Positions 26,923-35,163 of a stretch of DNA of 42,761 nucleotides are shown here, piece by piece (position 1 is the first letter of the stretch; each line of letters starts with the position of its first letter). Source of the DNA: Hoeflea sp. (GTDB lineage: Bacteria > Pseudomonadota > Alphaproteobacteria > Rhizobiales > Rhizobiaceae); assembly GCF_014359905.1 (NCBI RefSeq), contig NZ_JACIYP010000044.1, forward strand, positions 1-42,761, written 5' to 3'. Made by a program: the position numbers and the translations under genes. Below the pieces are notes generated by a model. The model searched no databases. It was not told the DNA's origin and saw only the letters and a list, made by a program, of their open reading frames with translations.

Positions 26923-27980
26923 AGCCGCATTCCGGTTTCGTGATTGAACATCACCAGCGCCGATTTCGGCAGGCCGACATAGACCTCGCCGCAGGGGATC
27001 GCATCGGTGTGGGGAATGTGAACAATCAACCCGCTGTCGCCGAGCTTGCCGTGAAGCAAGCGCCCGGCGCCCAGTTCCTCGACGAATTCGAGATCGAAGC
27101 GCAGCGCATCGGGATGCGAGGGATCGACGATCCCGACATTTTCCGGCCGGACGCCGAGCTTGATCTGGCCGGAATAGTCGGCCGTCAGCGGCGCTTCGAT
27201 GTGAACGGCGTCCGAGAGATGAACCCGGCCATTGCCGTTGTAGTGCGCCGGCAGCAGGTTCATCGGCGGCGCGCCCATGAAGCTTGCGACAAAGGTGCTG
27301 GCGGGCTGGTGGTAGACCTCCGCCGGGGTGCCGATCTGCTCGATGCGCCCGCCATTGAGCACGATGATCCGGTCGGCCATGGTCATGGCTTCAACCTGGT
27401 CATGCGTCACATAGACCGAGGTGACGCCCAGCCGGCGCTGCAGGGCCTTGATCTCGATGCGCATCTGGCCGCGCAGCTTGGCATCGAGATTGGACAGCGG
27501 CTCGTCGAACAGGAACAGAGCCGGATTGCGCACGATGGCGCGGCCCATGGCGACACGCTGGCGCTGGCCGCCCGACAGCTGGCTCGGGCGGCGCGCCAGG
27601 TATTCCGTGAGATTGAGCATCGTCGCCGCGGTCGAGACAGCGGCATCGATATCGGCCTTGGCCATGCCGCGGTTGCGCAGGCCGTAGGCCATGTTGTTGT
27701 AGACGGTCATGTGCGGGTAGAGCGCGTAGTTCTGGAACACCATGGCGATATCCCGCTCGGCGGGATCGACATGGTTGACCACCCGTCCGGCGATCGAGAG
27801 CTCGCCCTCGGTAATTTCCTCAAGCCCGGCGATCATGCGCAGCAGGGTGGACTTGCCGCATCCCGACGGGCCGACAAGGACGATGAACTCGCCCTTGTCG
27901 ATGTCAAAACTGGTCGGCTGAACCGCACGGACTCCGTTCGGATAGACCTTCGAAATGTTCTTCAGGGCAACGTGAACCAT
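26919..27980 (-). CDS. ugpC: Glycerol-3-phosphate/glycerophosphodiester ABC transporter ATPase
   Basis: Cytoplasmic ATPase that drives the Ugp importer. The 353-residue protein has Walker [10 protein letters not shown] (37-45), the Q-loop [11 protein letters not shown] (81-91), the signature LSGGQ (135-139), Walker B FLFDE (156-160), the H-loop histidine in [10 protein letters not shown] and a C-terminal regulatory TOBE-like domain from about residue 235. This is the MalK/UgpC type. A GAGG lies before the ATG. It starts 9 bases after the ugpE stop and overlaps the EEP gene by four bases. UgpC can sometimes be exchanged with MalK, so the substrate is taken from UgpB, not from this subunit. Confidence 0.93.
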   Translation of the reverse strand: MVHVALKNISKVYPNGVRAVQPTSFDIDKGEFIVLVGPSGCGKSTLLRMIAGLEEITEGELSIAGRVVNHVDPAERDIAMVFQNYALYPHMTVYNNMAYGLRNRGMAKADIDAAVSTAATMLNLTEYLARRPSQLSGGQRQRVAMGRAIVRNPALFLFDEPLSNLDAKLRGQMRIEIKALQRRLGVTSVYVTHDQVEAMTMADRIIVLNGGRIEQIGTPAEVYHQPASTFVASFMGAPPMNLLPAHYNGNGRVHLSDAVHIEAPLTADYSGQIKLGVRPENVGIVDPSHPDALRFDLEFVEELGAGRLLHGKLGDSGLIVHIPHTDAIPCGEVYVGLPKSALVMFNHETGMRL

Positions 27981-27989
27981 GGGAGACCT

Positions 27990-28889
27990 CTATTTGTCGG
28001 ATTCAACCAGTCCCTTGACGAACCAGGACTGGAAAACAACCACCACCAGAACCGGTGGCAGGATGGCGATGAAGGCAAGGGCCAGCGAGCGGCCGAACTG
28101 GGGAATGTCCGAACCGCCATCGATGCTCTGAATGATCTGCTTGATGCCGCGGACCAGGGTGAACATGGCTTCATCGGTGGTGATGAGGGTGGGCCAGAGA
28201 TACTGGTTCCAGCCATAGACGAACATGATGATGAAGATGGCGGCGATCATGGTGCGCGAGATCGGCACCAGGATGTCGATGAAGAACTTCACCGGCCCGG
28301 CGCCGTCGATCCGCGCCGCCTCCACCAGTTCCTCGGGAACGGACAGAAAGAACTGGCGGAAAAAGAAGGTGGCGGTGGCCGAGGCCACCAGGGGGACGAT
28401 CAGTCCCGTGTAGGTGTTGATCAGCCCCATCCCGTGCACAACCTCGTAGGTCGGCAGGATCCGCACTTCCAGCGGCAGCAGCAGCGTGGTGAAAATCACC
28501 CAGAAGGCGAAGGTGGCGAAGCGCAGCCGGAAATAGACGATTGCATAAGCCGCGATCATGCCGAGGATGATCTTGCCGACGGCGAAGCCAATGCCCAGAA
28601 TGAAGGAGTTGAGCAGCATCGTGCCGCCGGTGATGCTGCCCGTGAACCCACCCCGCTCGAACAGGGCCTTGTCGAAATTCTCAAGCAGGTGGGCGCCATC
28701 GGATATCTGCATGCCGTGCCGCGATATCTCGATATCGCTGGCGCCAATGGTCATGAAGGCGGCGAAGACCGGCAGGATCATCAGCAACGATCCCAGCATC
28801 AGGACCGCGTGATCCCCGATCTTCTCCCAGCTGACCGGACGGCGCACATGTGACCGGGAGACCGTGACGGGTTCCGTGATGACAGTCAT
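27990..28889 (-). CDS. ugpE: Ugp ABC transporter permease UgpE
   Basis: Inner membrane subunit of the importer, 299 residues, six membrane helices. The ATPase-contact EAA loop reads ELVEAARIDGAGPVKFFIDILVP (key residues E, A, A, DGA, then P). The start ATG (codon ending at 28889) has a strong AGGAGAG just upstream; longer in-frame starts run into ugpA and are not family-like. It begins 10 bases after the ugpA stop. Confidence 0.92.
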   Translation of the reverse strand: MTVITEPVTVSRSHVRRPVSWEKIGDHAVLMLGSLLMILPVFAAFMTIGASDIEISRHGMQISDGAHLLENFDKALFERGGFTGSITGGTMLLNSFILGIGFAVGKIILGMIAAYAIVYFRLRFATFAFWVIFTTLLLPLEVRILPTYEVVHGMGLINTYTGLIVPLVASATATFFFRQFFLSVPEELVEAARIDGAGPVKFFIDILVPISRTMIAAIFIIMFVYGWNQYLWPTLITTDEAMFTLVRGIKQIIQSIDGGSDIPQFGRSLALAFIAILPPVLVVVVFQSWFVKGLVESDK

Positions 28890-28899
28890 GGCTCTCTCC

Positions 28900-29781
28900 T
28901 CAGGTGTAGTGAATGCGCCGGTCCATGACACGGAACTGAAAGACGGTGAGCAGCAGGACGAGCACCATAAGGACGACGGACTGCGCCGACGAACCGCCGA
29001 GATCATTGCCGCGGAAGCCATCAACATAGACCTTGTAGACCAGCGTCATCGGATTGTTGCCGGGTTCGCCCTTGACCAGGGTATCGATCAGACCGAACGT
29101 GTCGAACAGCGCATAGGTGATGTTGATGACGAGCAGGAAGAACGCCGTCGGCGCCAGCAGCGGGAATGTGATGTCCCAGAAGCGCCGGGCCCCGGAGCGG
29201 TTGTCAATCATCGCGGCTTCCTTGACCGACTGGGGGATCGACTGGAGGCCGGACAGGAAGAAAATGAAATTGACCGGGATGTGATTCCAGGTCGCCACGA
29301 TGATCATCGCTGCGGCCGTGTCGTAATAGTTCACGCCGAGCCGGAACTCGTAGCCCAAAAAGGCCAGGAACTCGGTCATCGGGCCATTGCCCTGATAGAA
29401 GACCATGACGCCAAGAAAGCCTGCGACCGGCGGCGCCACGGCATAGACCCACATCAACAGGGTTCTGTAGGTGCGCGCACCGCGAATGACCTTGTCTGCC
29501 TTGACCGCCAGAAGCAATGCGATCGAAAGCGAGAGCAGGGTCACCAGGAAGGTGAAGCCAAGGGTGAAACCCGCGACCTTCATGTACTGCGCTGACGCAA
29601 GCAGATCGGTGTAGTTCGCCATTCCCACAAAGGTGGAGCCGAAGCCGAACGGATCTTCCAGATAAAAGGAAGAGCGCAAGGCATAGGTTGCCGGCCAGTA
29701 GAAGAATGCGGCGATCACCAGAAGTTGGGGCAGCAGCAGCAAGACCGGCAGGCCGCGTTGATTGAAACCGGCACGTTTCAT
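28900..29781 (-). CDS. ugpA: Ugp ABC transporter permease UgpA
   Basis: Inner membrane partner of UgpE, 293 residues with six membrane helices; the E. coli protein is about the same length. The EAA loop is SVKEAAMIDNRSGARRFWDITFP, with a slightly altered DNR in place of the common DGA. The ATG with codon ending at 29781 is preferred because AAGGA lies 8 bases before it; another ATG nine bases upstream would overlap that site. It follows ugpB after 84 bases. Confidence 0.92.
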   Translation of the reverse strand: MKRAGFNQRGLPVLLLLPQLLVIAAFFYWPATYALRSSFYLEDPFGFGSTFVGMANYTDLLASAQYMKVAGFTLGFTFLVTLLSLSIALLLAVKADKVIRGARTYRTLLMWVYAVAPPVAGFLGVMVFYQGNGPMTEFLAFLGYEFRLGVNYYDTAAAMIIVATWNHIPVNFIFFLSGLQSIPQSVKEAAMIDNRSGARRFWDITFPLLAPTAFFLLVINITYALFDTFGLIDTLVKGEPGNNPMTLVYKVYVDGFRGNDLGGSSAQSVVLMVLVLLLTVFQFRVMDRRIHYT

Positions 29782-29865
29782 GGCTGGCATCCTTTCAATG
29801 AGTGAACCAGCGGCCGTCGGAAGGTGACGGCCGCTGATCGCGGTGTTTCAGAGCCTGGGCGAAAT

Positions 29866-31173
29866 TCAGCCCTGGGTCTTGTTGAAACGCTCGAGAAGCT
29901 CGTTGGATTCCTTCTCGATCGTTGCGAAGGCTTCATCAACGGTCGTTTCACCGGTGAGGATGCGACCGTATTCGCGGTTCATCACGTCACGGATCTGGAC
30001 ATAGAAGCCCATGCGATAGCCCTTGGTGTTGTCGCCGGCAGGCAGCGAAAGCTGCTGGATGCCGACTTCGGCGGCAGGCTTTTCCTTGTAGTAGCCTTCG
30101 GCCTTGGCAAGTTCATAGGCAGCGTTGGTGATCGGCACATAGCCGGTCTGCTTGTGCCACTTGAGCTGCACTTCCGGCGAAGCCATGAAGCGGAAGAATT
30201 CGGCGGTTGCCTTGTTTTCCTCAGCCGACTTGCCCGACATGGCGAACAGGGCGGCGCCGCCGATGAAGGTCTGCTTCGGCTCCTTGGTGACAGTTTCCCA
30301 ATAGGGCAGGATGTCAGCCGAGAACGGCATGGTGGCTGTCTTCTGGAGACCGCCGAACGAACCCGACGAACCGAGCCAGATGGCGACCTTGCCTTCTTCG
30401 AAGGGATTCTGGTTGTCGTTCCAGCCAGCGCCGTACCATTCGAACAGGCCTTCGTCCTTCCACTTCTTCAAGGCGGTGAAATGGGCCTTGATCTCGGGCG
30501 TATTGACCAGGATCTTGGTTTCGCCATCGCCGTAGCCATTGTCATTGGTGGCGAAAGGCAGGTTGTGACGCGAGAAGAAGTTCTCGGTGAAGATCCATGG
30601 CAGGTGGGACTGTGCAAGCGGAATGTAACCGGCTTCCTTGAGCGCCGGGGCGGTCACGCTTTCGAACTCTTCCCAGGTCTTGGGCGGCGTCACGCCGGCC
30701 TTCTCGAGGGCTTCGATGTTGTAATACATGATCGGCGTGGAGGAATTGAACGGCATGCCGATCATCTTGCCGTTGGCATCGGCGTAGAAGTAGCGCACGC
30801 CTGGAATGTAATCTTCGATGTTGAAATCGATGCCGTTCTCGGACAGCAGATCCTGCACGGCGATGGTGGCGCCCTTGGCGCCGATTACGGTGGCGGCGCC
30901 GGCATCGAACACCTGCATGACGTTGGGCTGTTCGCCAGCGCGGAAGGCGGCGATGCCTGCGGTCAGTGTTTCCTCATAGGTGCCTTTGAAGACCGGCGTG
31001 ATCTTGAATTCGCTCTGGCTTGCATTGAAATCATTGGCGATTTCGTTGACGGAATCGCCAAGCGCTCCGCCCATTCCGTGCCACCAAGTGATCTGGGTTT
31101 CGGCGAAAGCCGAGGAACTGAGGGTCAGCCCCAGCGCCATCGAGGCGATAGCAAGAAGGTTCTTCTTTGACAT
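29866..31173 (-). CDS. ugpB: sn-Glycerol-3-phosphate-binding periplasmic protein UgpB
   Basis: Periplasmic receptor of the importer, first gene of the operon. The 435-residue protein has a signal peptide cleaved after AFA (about residue 24). It resembles E. coli UgpB, as I remember that sequence, along its whole length: WWHGMGGALG near the start, FKGTYEETLTAGIAAFRAGE, PFNSSTPIMYYN, SSGSFGGLQ, IGGAALF, KQTGYVPITNAAYE, and KGYRMGFYVQIRDV near the end. The matching segments include the positions I recall as ligand contacts (tyrosine, glutamate, serines, glycine, arginine). Uptake of glycerol-3-phosphate and glycerophosphodiesters is therefore well supported. In other bacteria the operon is induced by phosphate starvation through PhoB; I found no convincing Pho box here. 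Confidence 0.93.
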   Translation of the reverse strand: MSKKNLLAIASMALGLTLSSSAFAETQITWWHGMGGALGDSVNEIANDFNASQSEFKITPVFKGTYEETLTAGIAAFRAGEQPNVMQVFDAGAATVIGAKGATIAVQDLLSENGIDFNIEDYIPGVRYFYADANGKMIGMPFNSSTPIMYYNIEALEKAGVTPPKTWEEFESVTAPALKEAGYIPLAQSHLPWIFTENFFSRHNLPFATNDNGYGDGETKILVNTPEIKAHFTALKKWKDEGLFEWYGAGWNDNQNPFEEGKVAIWLGSSGSFGGLQKTATMPFSADILPYWETVTKEPKQTFIGGAALFAMSGKSAEENKATAEFFRFMASPEVQLKWHKQTGYVPITNAAYELAKAEGYYKEKPAAEVGIQQLSLPAGDNTKGYRMGFYVQIRDVMNREYGRILTGETTVDEAFATIEKESNELLERFNKTQG

Positions 31174-31245
31174 CTGTTAGCTCCGTTAGGTTCCGGGATT
31201 GGAAGCGTCCCCGGAGCGGGATAGAGCGGTCCTGATTCAGTTCGG

Positions 31246-31261
31246 TGAAGCTTTTGCTTCA
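31246..31261. promoter_or_regulatory. Inverted repeat upstream of ugpB
   Basis: TGAAGC and GCTTCA form a perfect inverted repeat around TTTT, on the ugpB side of the divergent region. It may be an operator for the ugp operon; no regulator is assigned. Confidence 0.35.
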
Positions 31262-31363
31262 TTTCGATGACAATCCACAAACGGGATGGGCGCCGGGCCC
31301 TGGCAAAAGCCGTTTTGTGGCGCCACGACGCCGATTGCACAGAGAGCCGTGAAGGCCGAAACC

Positions 31364-31379
31364 GATTATCAGGATAATC
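31364..31379. promoter_or_regulatory. Inverted repeat upstream of puuD
   Basis: GATTATC and GATAATC form a perfect 7-base inverted repeat around AG, on the puuD side of the divergent region. It is AT-rich in a GC-rich setting, as operators for GntR- or LysR-type purine regulators often are. The regulator itself is not in the window. Confidence 0.4.
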
Positions 31380-31483
31380 CGTGAACTGATTCCTTGCGGC
31401 AGGACCCAAACCGGGCTTTCCATTCCGCGTCGCATTGCGCATCATGTGCACTGCAAAAAAGACACCATGTGCGAGGGGCACTC

Positions 31484-32722
31484 ATGTACGACTATCCACT
31501 GCTGTGGGAATGGCTCAGCTTTGCCACCCGCTGGCTGCATGTGATCACGGCCATCGCATGGATCGGCTCATCGTTCTATTTCATTGCGCTCGATCTGGGC
31601 CTCGTGCAGCGGCCGGGATTGCCTGAAGGCGCCTATGGCGAGGAGTGGCAGGTTCATGGCGGCGGCTTCTACCACATCCAGAAATACCTGGTGGCCCCGC
31701 CCAACATGCCCGAGCACCTGACCTGGTTCAAATGGGAAAGCTATGCCACCTGGCTGTCGGGTGTTGCGCTCATGTGCGTGGTCTACTATGCCGGGGCCGA
31801 GCTCTACCTGATCGACGCCAATGTGCTTGACGTGACCGCCCCCGTGGCAATCGGCATCTCGCTCGCCTCGATCGTGGCCGGATGGATCATCTATGATGTT
31901 CTATGCAAATCGCCGATCGGCAAGAACACAAGCGGCCTGATGGTGGTACTGTTTGGCGTGCTTGTGGCGATGGCCTGGGGCTACACGCAGGTCTTCACCG
32001 GAAGGGCGGCGCTTCTGCATCTGGGCGCCTTCACCGCGACCATCATGACCGCCAATGTGGCGATGATCATCATCCCCAACCAGAAGATCGTGGTGGCCGA
32101 CCTCAAGGCCGGCCGGAAGCCCGATCCGAAATATGGCCGCATCGCAAAGCAGCGCTCGCTGCACAACAACTACCTCACCCTGCCGGTGATCTTCCTGATG
32201 CTGTCCAACCACTACCCGCTGGCGTTCGCCACCGAGTGGAACTGGCTGATCGCATCGCTGGTGTTCCTGATGGGAGTCACCATAAGGCACTGGTTCAACA
32301 CCGTGCATGCACGCAAGGGCAAACCGCACTGGACCTGGGCTGCGACCACCGCTCTGTTCATCGCCATCATCTGGCTGTCGAGCCTGCCACGTTCGGGCGA
32401 AGTGATGGAAGAGGCATCGATTGCGCCGGTGCATCAGCGGTTCGCCGCCAATGTGCATTTCGAAGCGGTCACCGACACAGTCATGGGGCGTTGCGCGATG
32501 TGTCATGCCGCCGAACCGGGCTGGCCCGGGATGATCCACGCCCCGAAGGACGTGAAGCTCGAAACCCCCGCCGACATCGCCCGTCATGCGCGCGAGATCT
32601 ACCTCCAGGCCGGGCGCAGCCATGCCATGCCGCCGGGCAACATCACCTTTGTCGAGCCGGAAGAGCGGGCGCTGATTGTCGCCTGGTACGAATCCGCGAT
32701 CGCCGGCGAGGCCGGTCAATGA
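31484..32722 (+). CDS. puuD: Urate hydroxylase PuuD (membrane-bound, cytochrome c domain)
   Basis: Oxidises urate to 5-hydroxyisourate in the membrane, passing electrons to the respiratory chain rather than to oxygen. The 412-residue protein has about eight membrane helices (residues 10-305) followed by a cytochrome c-type domain with one heme site, CAMCH (C337, C340, H341), and a possible axial methionine in HAMPPGN. This fused layout is diagnostic for PuuD and explains why no soluble uricase gene is present. The ATG at 31484 follows a GAGGGG sequence; a longer in-frame start is not family-like. The gene overlaps guaD by four bases (ATGA). Confidence 0.95.
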   Translation: MYDYPLLWEWLSFATRWLHVITAIAWIGSSFYFIALDLGLVQRPGLPEGAYGEEWQVHGGGFYHIQKYLVAPPNMPEHLTWFKWESYATWLSGVALMCVVYYAGAELYLIDANVLDVTAPVAIGISLASIVAGWIIYDVLCKSPIGKNTSGLMVVLFGVLVAMAWGYTQVFTGRAALLHLGAFTATIMTANVAMIIIPNQKIVVADLKAGRKPDPKYGRIAKQRSLHNNYLTLPVIFLMLSNHYPLAFATEWNWLIASLVFLMGVTIRHWFNTVHARKGKPHWTWAATTALFIAIIWLSSLPRSGEVMEEASIAPVHQRFAANVHFEAVTDTVMGRCAMCHAAEPGWPGMIHAPKDVKLETPADIARHAREIYLQAGRSHAMPPGNITFVEPEERALIVAWYESAIAGEAGQ

Positions 32723-34014
32723 GTGCAAAGCTCTTGCGCGGCCGGGTCCTGAGTTTCAGATCGCGGCCGCAGGCGCGCGATGACCATGCAAGCTACCTGT
32801 TCGAGGAAAACGGCGCTGTGCTTGTCGAGAACGGCCGGATCTCGGCCTGCGGCGGCTATGACGAGGTCCGGCTCGCTTCGCCGATGGGCGTCGAGGTGAT
32901 CGATCACCGGCCGCTGCTGCTGATGGCCGGGTTCATCGATCCGCATATCCACTTCCCGCAGATGCAGGTGACGGCGAGCTACGCGGCAAATCTGCTGGAA
33001 TGGCTCAACACCTACACTTTCGTGGAGGAACAGAAATTTGCCGATGCGGCCCACGCGGCCCGATTCGCGAAACTGTTCTTCGACGAGTTGCTGCGCCAGG
33101 GCACGACGACGGCCGCGGCCTATTGCTCGGTGCACAAGGGGTCGGCGGACGCCTTCTTCACGGAAGCCACGCGCCGCAACCTGCTGATGGTCGGCGGCAA
33201 GGTGATGATGGACCGCAACGCGCCGGAGGCGCTCACCGACACCGCGCAATCGGGCTATGACGACACCAAGGCGGTGATCTCGGACTGGCATGGCAAGGAC
33301 CGCAATCATGTGGCGATCACGCCGCGTTTCGCCATCACATCGAGCCCGGCGCAACTGGAAGCCGCCGGCGCGCTCGCGCGCGAGCATCCGGACCTGCTGA
33401 TCCAGACGCACCTGTCGGAAAACAACGCCGAGATCGCCTACACAATGGAGCTCTACCCGCAGGCGCAAGATTACACCGATATCTATGCGCGGTACGGCCT
33501 GCTGACGCGGAAAATGCTGCTGGGCCACGCCATCCATCTGTCGGACCGGGAGATGGACGCTATCGCCGAGGCAGGATCCGTGGCGGTGCATTGCCCCACC
33601 TCCAACCTGTTCCTGGGCTCCGGACTGTTTGATCTCAGGCGGATCAAGGAACATGGGGTGCGCACGGCGATCGCCACCGATATCGGCGGCGGATCCAGCT
33701 ACTCGATGCTCAGGACGCTGGATGAGGCCTACAAGATCCAGCAATTGCGCAACAACCGGCTGCCGCCGCTCGAGACTTTCTGGCAGGCCACCCGCGGCAA
33801 TGCCGAGGCCCTGGGGCTGTCAAACCGCATCGGAACGCTGGAGCCGGGCACTGACGCCGACATCATCGCGCTCGACACCCGCGCCACGCCGGCGATGCGC
33901 ATCCGCTTGGAAACGGTGAAGACGCTGGAAGAGGAACTGTTCGTGCTGCAGACGATGGGGGATGACCGCTCGGTGCGGCATGTCTATATTGCCGGGAAAA
34001 TCGTCACGGCCTGA
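32719..34014 (+). CDS. guaD: Guanine deaminase
   Basis: Hydrolytic deamination of guanine to xanthine, feeding XdhABC. The 431-residue amidohydrolase has the zinc-binding HxH pair in GFIDPHIHFPQ (H76, H78), H231 and E234 in QTHLSENNAE, H270/H273 in GHAIHLS and D321 in ATDIGGG. SYSMLRTLDEAYK following the last motif is typical of guanine deaminase. Cytoplasmic. Its start overlaps the puuD stop, so the two enzymes are co-translated although they act two steps apart. Confidence 0.94.
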   Translation: MSAKLLRGRVLSFRSRPQARDDHASYLFEENGAVLVENGRISACGGYDEVRLASPMGVEVIDHRPLLLMAGFIDPHIHFPQMQVTASYAANLLEWLNTYTFVEEQKFADAAHAARFAKLFFDELLRQGTTTAAAYCSVHKGSADAFFTEATRRNLLMVGGKVMMDRNAPEALTDTAQSGYDDTKAVISDWHGKDRNHVAITPRFAITSSPAQLEAAGALAREHPDLLIQTHLSENNAEIAYTMELYPQAQDYTDIYARYGLLTRKMLLGHAIHLSDREMDAIAEAGSVAVHCPTSNLFLGSGLFDLRRIKEHGVRTAIATDIGGGSSYSMLRTLDEAYKIQQLRNNRLPPLETFWQATRGNAEALGLSNRIGTLEPGTDADIIALDTRATPAMRIRLETVKTLEEELFVLQTMGDDRSVRHVYIAGKIVTA

Positions 34015-34049
34015 TCTGTGGGAGGTTGCGGCACCGTCACATTTCCGTC

Positions 34050-34065
34050 TTAACGCTTTGTTAAC
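34050..34065 (+). promoter_or_regulatory. CtrA-type sequence TTAA-N7-TTAAC
   Basis: TTAA (34050-34053), seven bases, then TTAAC (34061-34065) fits the full CtrA consensus of alphaproteobacteria exactly. It lies between convergent genes, so no known start is downstream of it. It may be chance, or serve an unannotated RNA. Confidence 0.35.
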
Positions 34066-34120
34066 ACTGTTCCTGCAAGCTGTTTGTCAGCAGCGGTCTT
34101 TTTGAGGATCGCTTATAAGT

Positions 34121-34160
34121 CGCGTGAGCACGGATGTACTGCCACGCGGCTTTCGCTTTT
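34121..34160 (+). terminator. Possible guaD terminator
   Basis: CGCGTG (34121-34126) pairs with CACGCG (34143-34148), with flanking G-C and G-T pairs extending the stem. A T-rich run interrupted by CGC follows (34151-34160). The loop is 16 bases long, so confidence is modest. It is 106 bases past the guaD stop. Confidence 0.4.
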
Positions 34161-34224
34161 CCGCTTCCCGATTTTCTTCCCACAGCTTCCGCCCGCGCCG
34201 GGCGGCCGACGCCGTCGCGCAGCT

Positions 34225-34599
34225 TCAGCTGCCGCGATAGGTCGAGTAGCTGTAGGGAGAGATCAGCAGCGGCACATGGTAATGGGCCGAGGTGTCGGCG
34301 ATGCCGAAGCGGATCGGGATGACGTCGAGAAACGCCGGATCCGGCAGCTCCGTGCCGGTGGCGCGCAGATAGTCGCCCGCGTGAAACCTCAGCTCGTAGA
34401 TGCCCCTGGCGATGTCGATGCCGGTCAGTAGCGGCGCATCGACCCGGCCGTCCTCATTGGTGCGCACGGTCTTGAGCAGGTGATGGTCAAGACCCTCGAC
34501 ATGCAGAAGCTCGATCATCAGTCCGCCAGCGGGACGTCCGCGGGCGGTGTCGAGCACATGGGTGGTCAGGCGTCCGGTGGGAAGCGGTTGGGCGGACAT
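34225..34599 (-). CDS. uraH: 5-Hydroxyisourate hydrolase
   Basis: Transthyretin-like enzyme that hydrolyses 5-hydroxyisourate, the product of PuuD, to OHCU. The 124-residue protein has the N-terminal [12 protein letters not shown] motif with the catalytic histidine, an arginine in the middle ([11 protein letters not shown]) and the diagnostic C-terminal end [19 protein letters not shown]. The YRGS tail separates it from true transthyretins. An AGGAGA lies before the ATG. It is the last gene of the minus-strand set puuE-uraD-allA-uraH, 67 bases after allA. Confidence 0.95.
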   Translation of the reverse strand: MSAQPLPTGRLTTHVLDTARGRPAGGLMIELLHVEGLDHHLLKTVRTNEDGRVDAPLLTGIDIARGIYELRFHAGDYLRATGTELPDPAFLDVIPIRFGIADTSAHYHVPLLISPYSYSTYRGS

Positions 34600-34666
34600 C
34601 GGCGTCTCCTCTTTTCTTCCGGCGCCGCGCATCCGAGGGAATGAGCGAACCGCCGTTACAGATGCA

Positions 34667-35158
34667 TCAGGGCTTGGTGATCACATAGGGCGCCGGATAC
34701 CCGATCTCCTCGAGATTGTCGCCCTCGCCTTCGCGGTCCACCACCAGAAACTGGCACACCTGACCCACGGCGATCAGCGGGTGATGCCAGACATTTCTCC
34801 CATACTGCACGCCTATGTCCCTGGGCACCCTGAACGCGCGGGGCTCACCCGGCCTGCCGTCATCATCGGGGGCGACGACGGCAATCCATTCCCGGTTCGA
34901 CAGCGGAAAGAAAGCCTGGCTGCCGAGCGGATGCCGCTCCATCATCCGGATCTCGTAGGGGAACTCCCGCGGCTGGCCGCGAAACAGCGAAAGGATGGTG
35001 CGCCCGCCCTCGCTTTCCGTGTCGGCCATGGCCAGCGCATGAAACCGTTCGGTGGTGCCGCCATTGATCATGCGTTTCTCGGCAGCATCTGTATCCATCA
35101 CCGTTCCGAACGGGGCGAAAGCTTCGGCGGTCAGCGGTTCGAGCTCAAGCTTGGGCAT
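34667..35158 (-). CDS. allA: Ureidoglycolate lyase
   Basis: Splits ureidoglycolate into glyoxylate and urea at the end of the allantoin route. The protein (163 residues from this start) has the family opening [15 protein letters not shown], a [11 protein letters not shown] segment, [12 protein letters not shown] and [11 protein letters not shown], matching the cupin-like AllA fold. The start is uncertain: a GTG nine bases upstream (codon ending 35167) would overlap the uraD stop as GTGA and favour coupled translation. Both give normal proteins. No allantoicase or allantoate amidohydrolase, which makes its substrate, is in the window. Confidence 0.92.
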   Translation of the reverse strand: MPKLELEPLTAEAFAPFGTVMDTDAAEKRMINGGTTERFHALAMADTESEGGRTILSLFRGQPREFPYEIRMMERHPLGSQAFFPLSNREWIAVVAPDDDGRPGEPRAFRVPRDIGVQYGRNVWHHPLIAVGQVCQFLVVDREGEGDNLEEIGYPAPYVITKP

Positions 35159-35163
35159 CAGGC

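Larger units (their letters stand above)
31174..31483. promoter_or_regulatory. 310-base divergent control region between ugpB and puuD
   Basis: No gene is supported. The region contains three inverted repeats. TGAAGC-TTTT-GCTTCA (31246-31261) lies 72 bases upstream of ugpB. CCACAAACGG (31275-31284) is imperfectly repeated in inverted form as CCGTTTTGTGG (31310-31320). GATTATC-AG-GATAATC (31364-31379) lies 104 bases upstream of puuD. All could be operators. No clear -35/-10 pair was seen for either gene. Confidence 0.5.
34015..34224. other. 210-base convergent region between guaD and uraH
   Basis: No gene is supported. It contains a CtrA-like site (34050-34065), a T-rich stretch and a possible guaD terminator (34121-34160). 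Confidence 0.45.

Noticed and set aside
26838..28853. Open frame of 671 codons on the plus strand opposite ugpC and ugpE
   Set aside because: Low-complexity H/D/G/Q/R composition; the minus strand encodes clear transporter subunits.
31267..31273. Pho box half site (TTGTCAT on the minus strand) upstream of ugpB
   Set aside because: Only one half matches; the next repeat 11 bases on (ATGAAGC) is poor, so a PhoB site is not supported by sequence alone.
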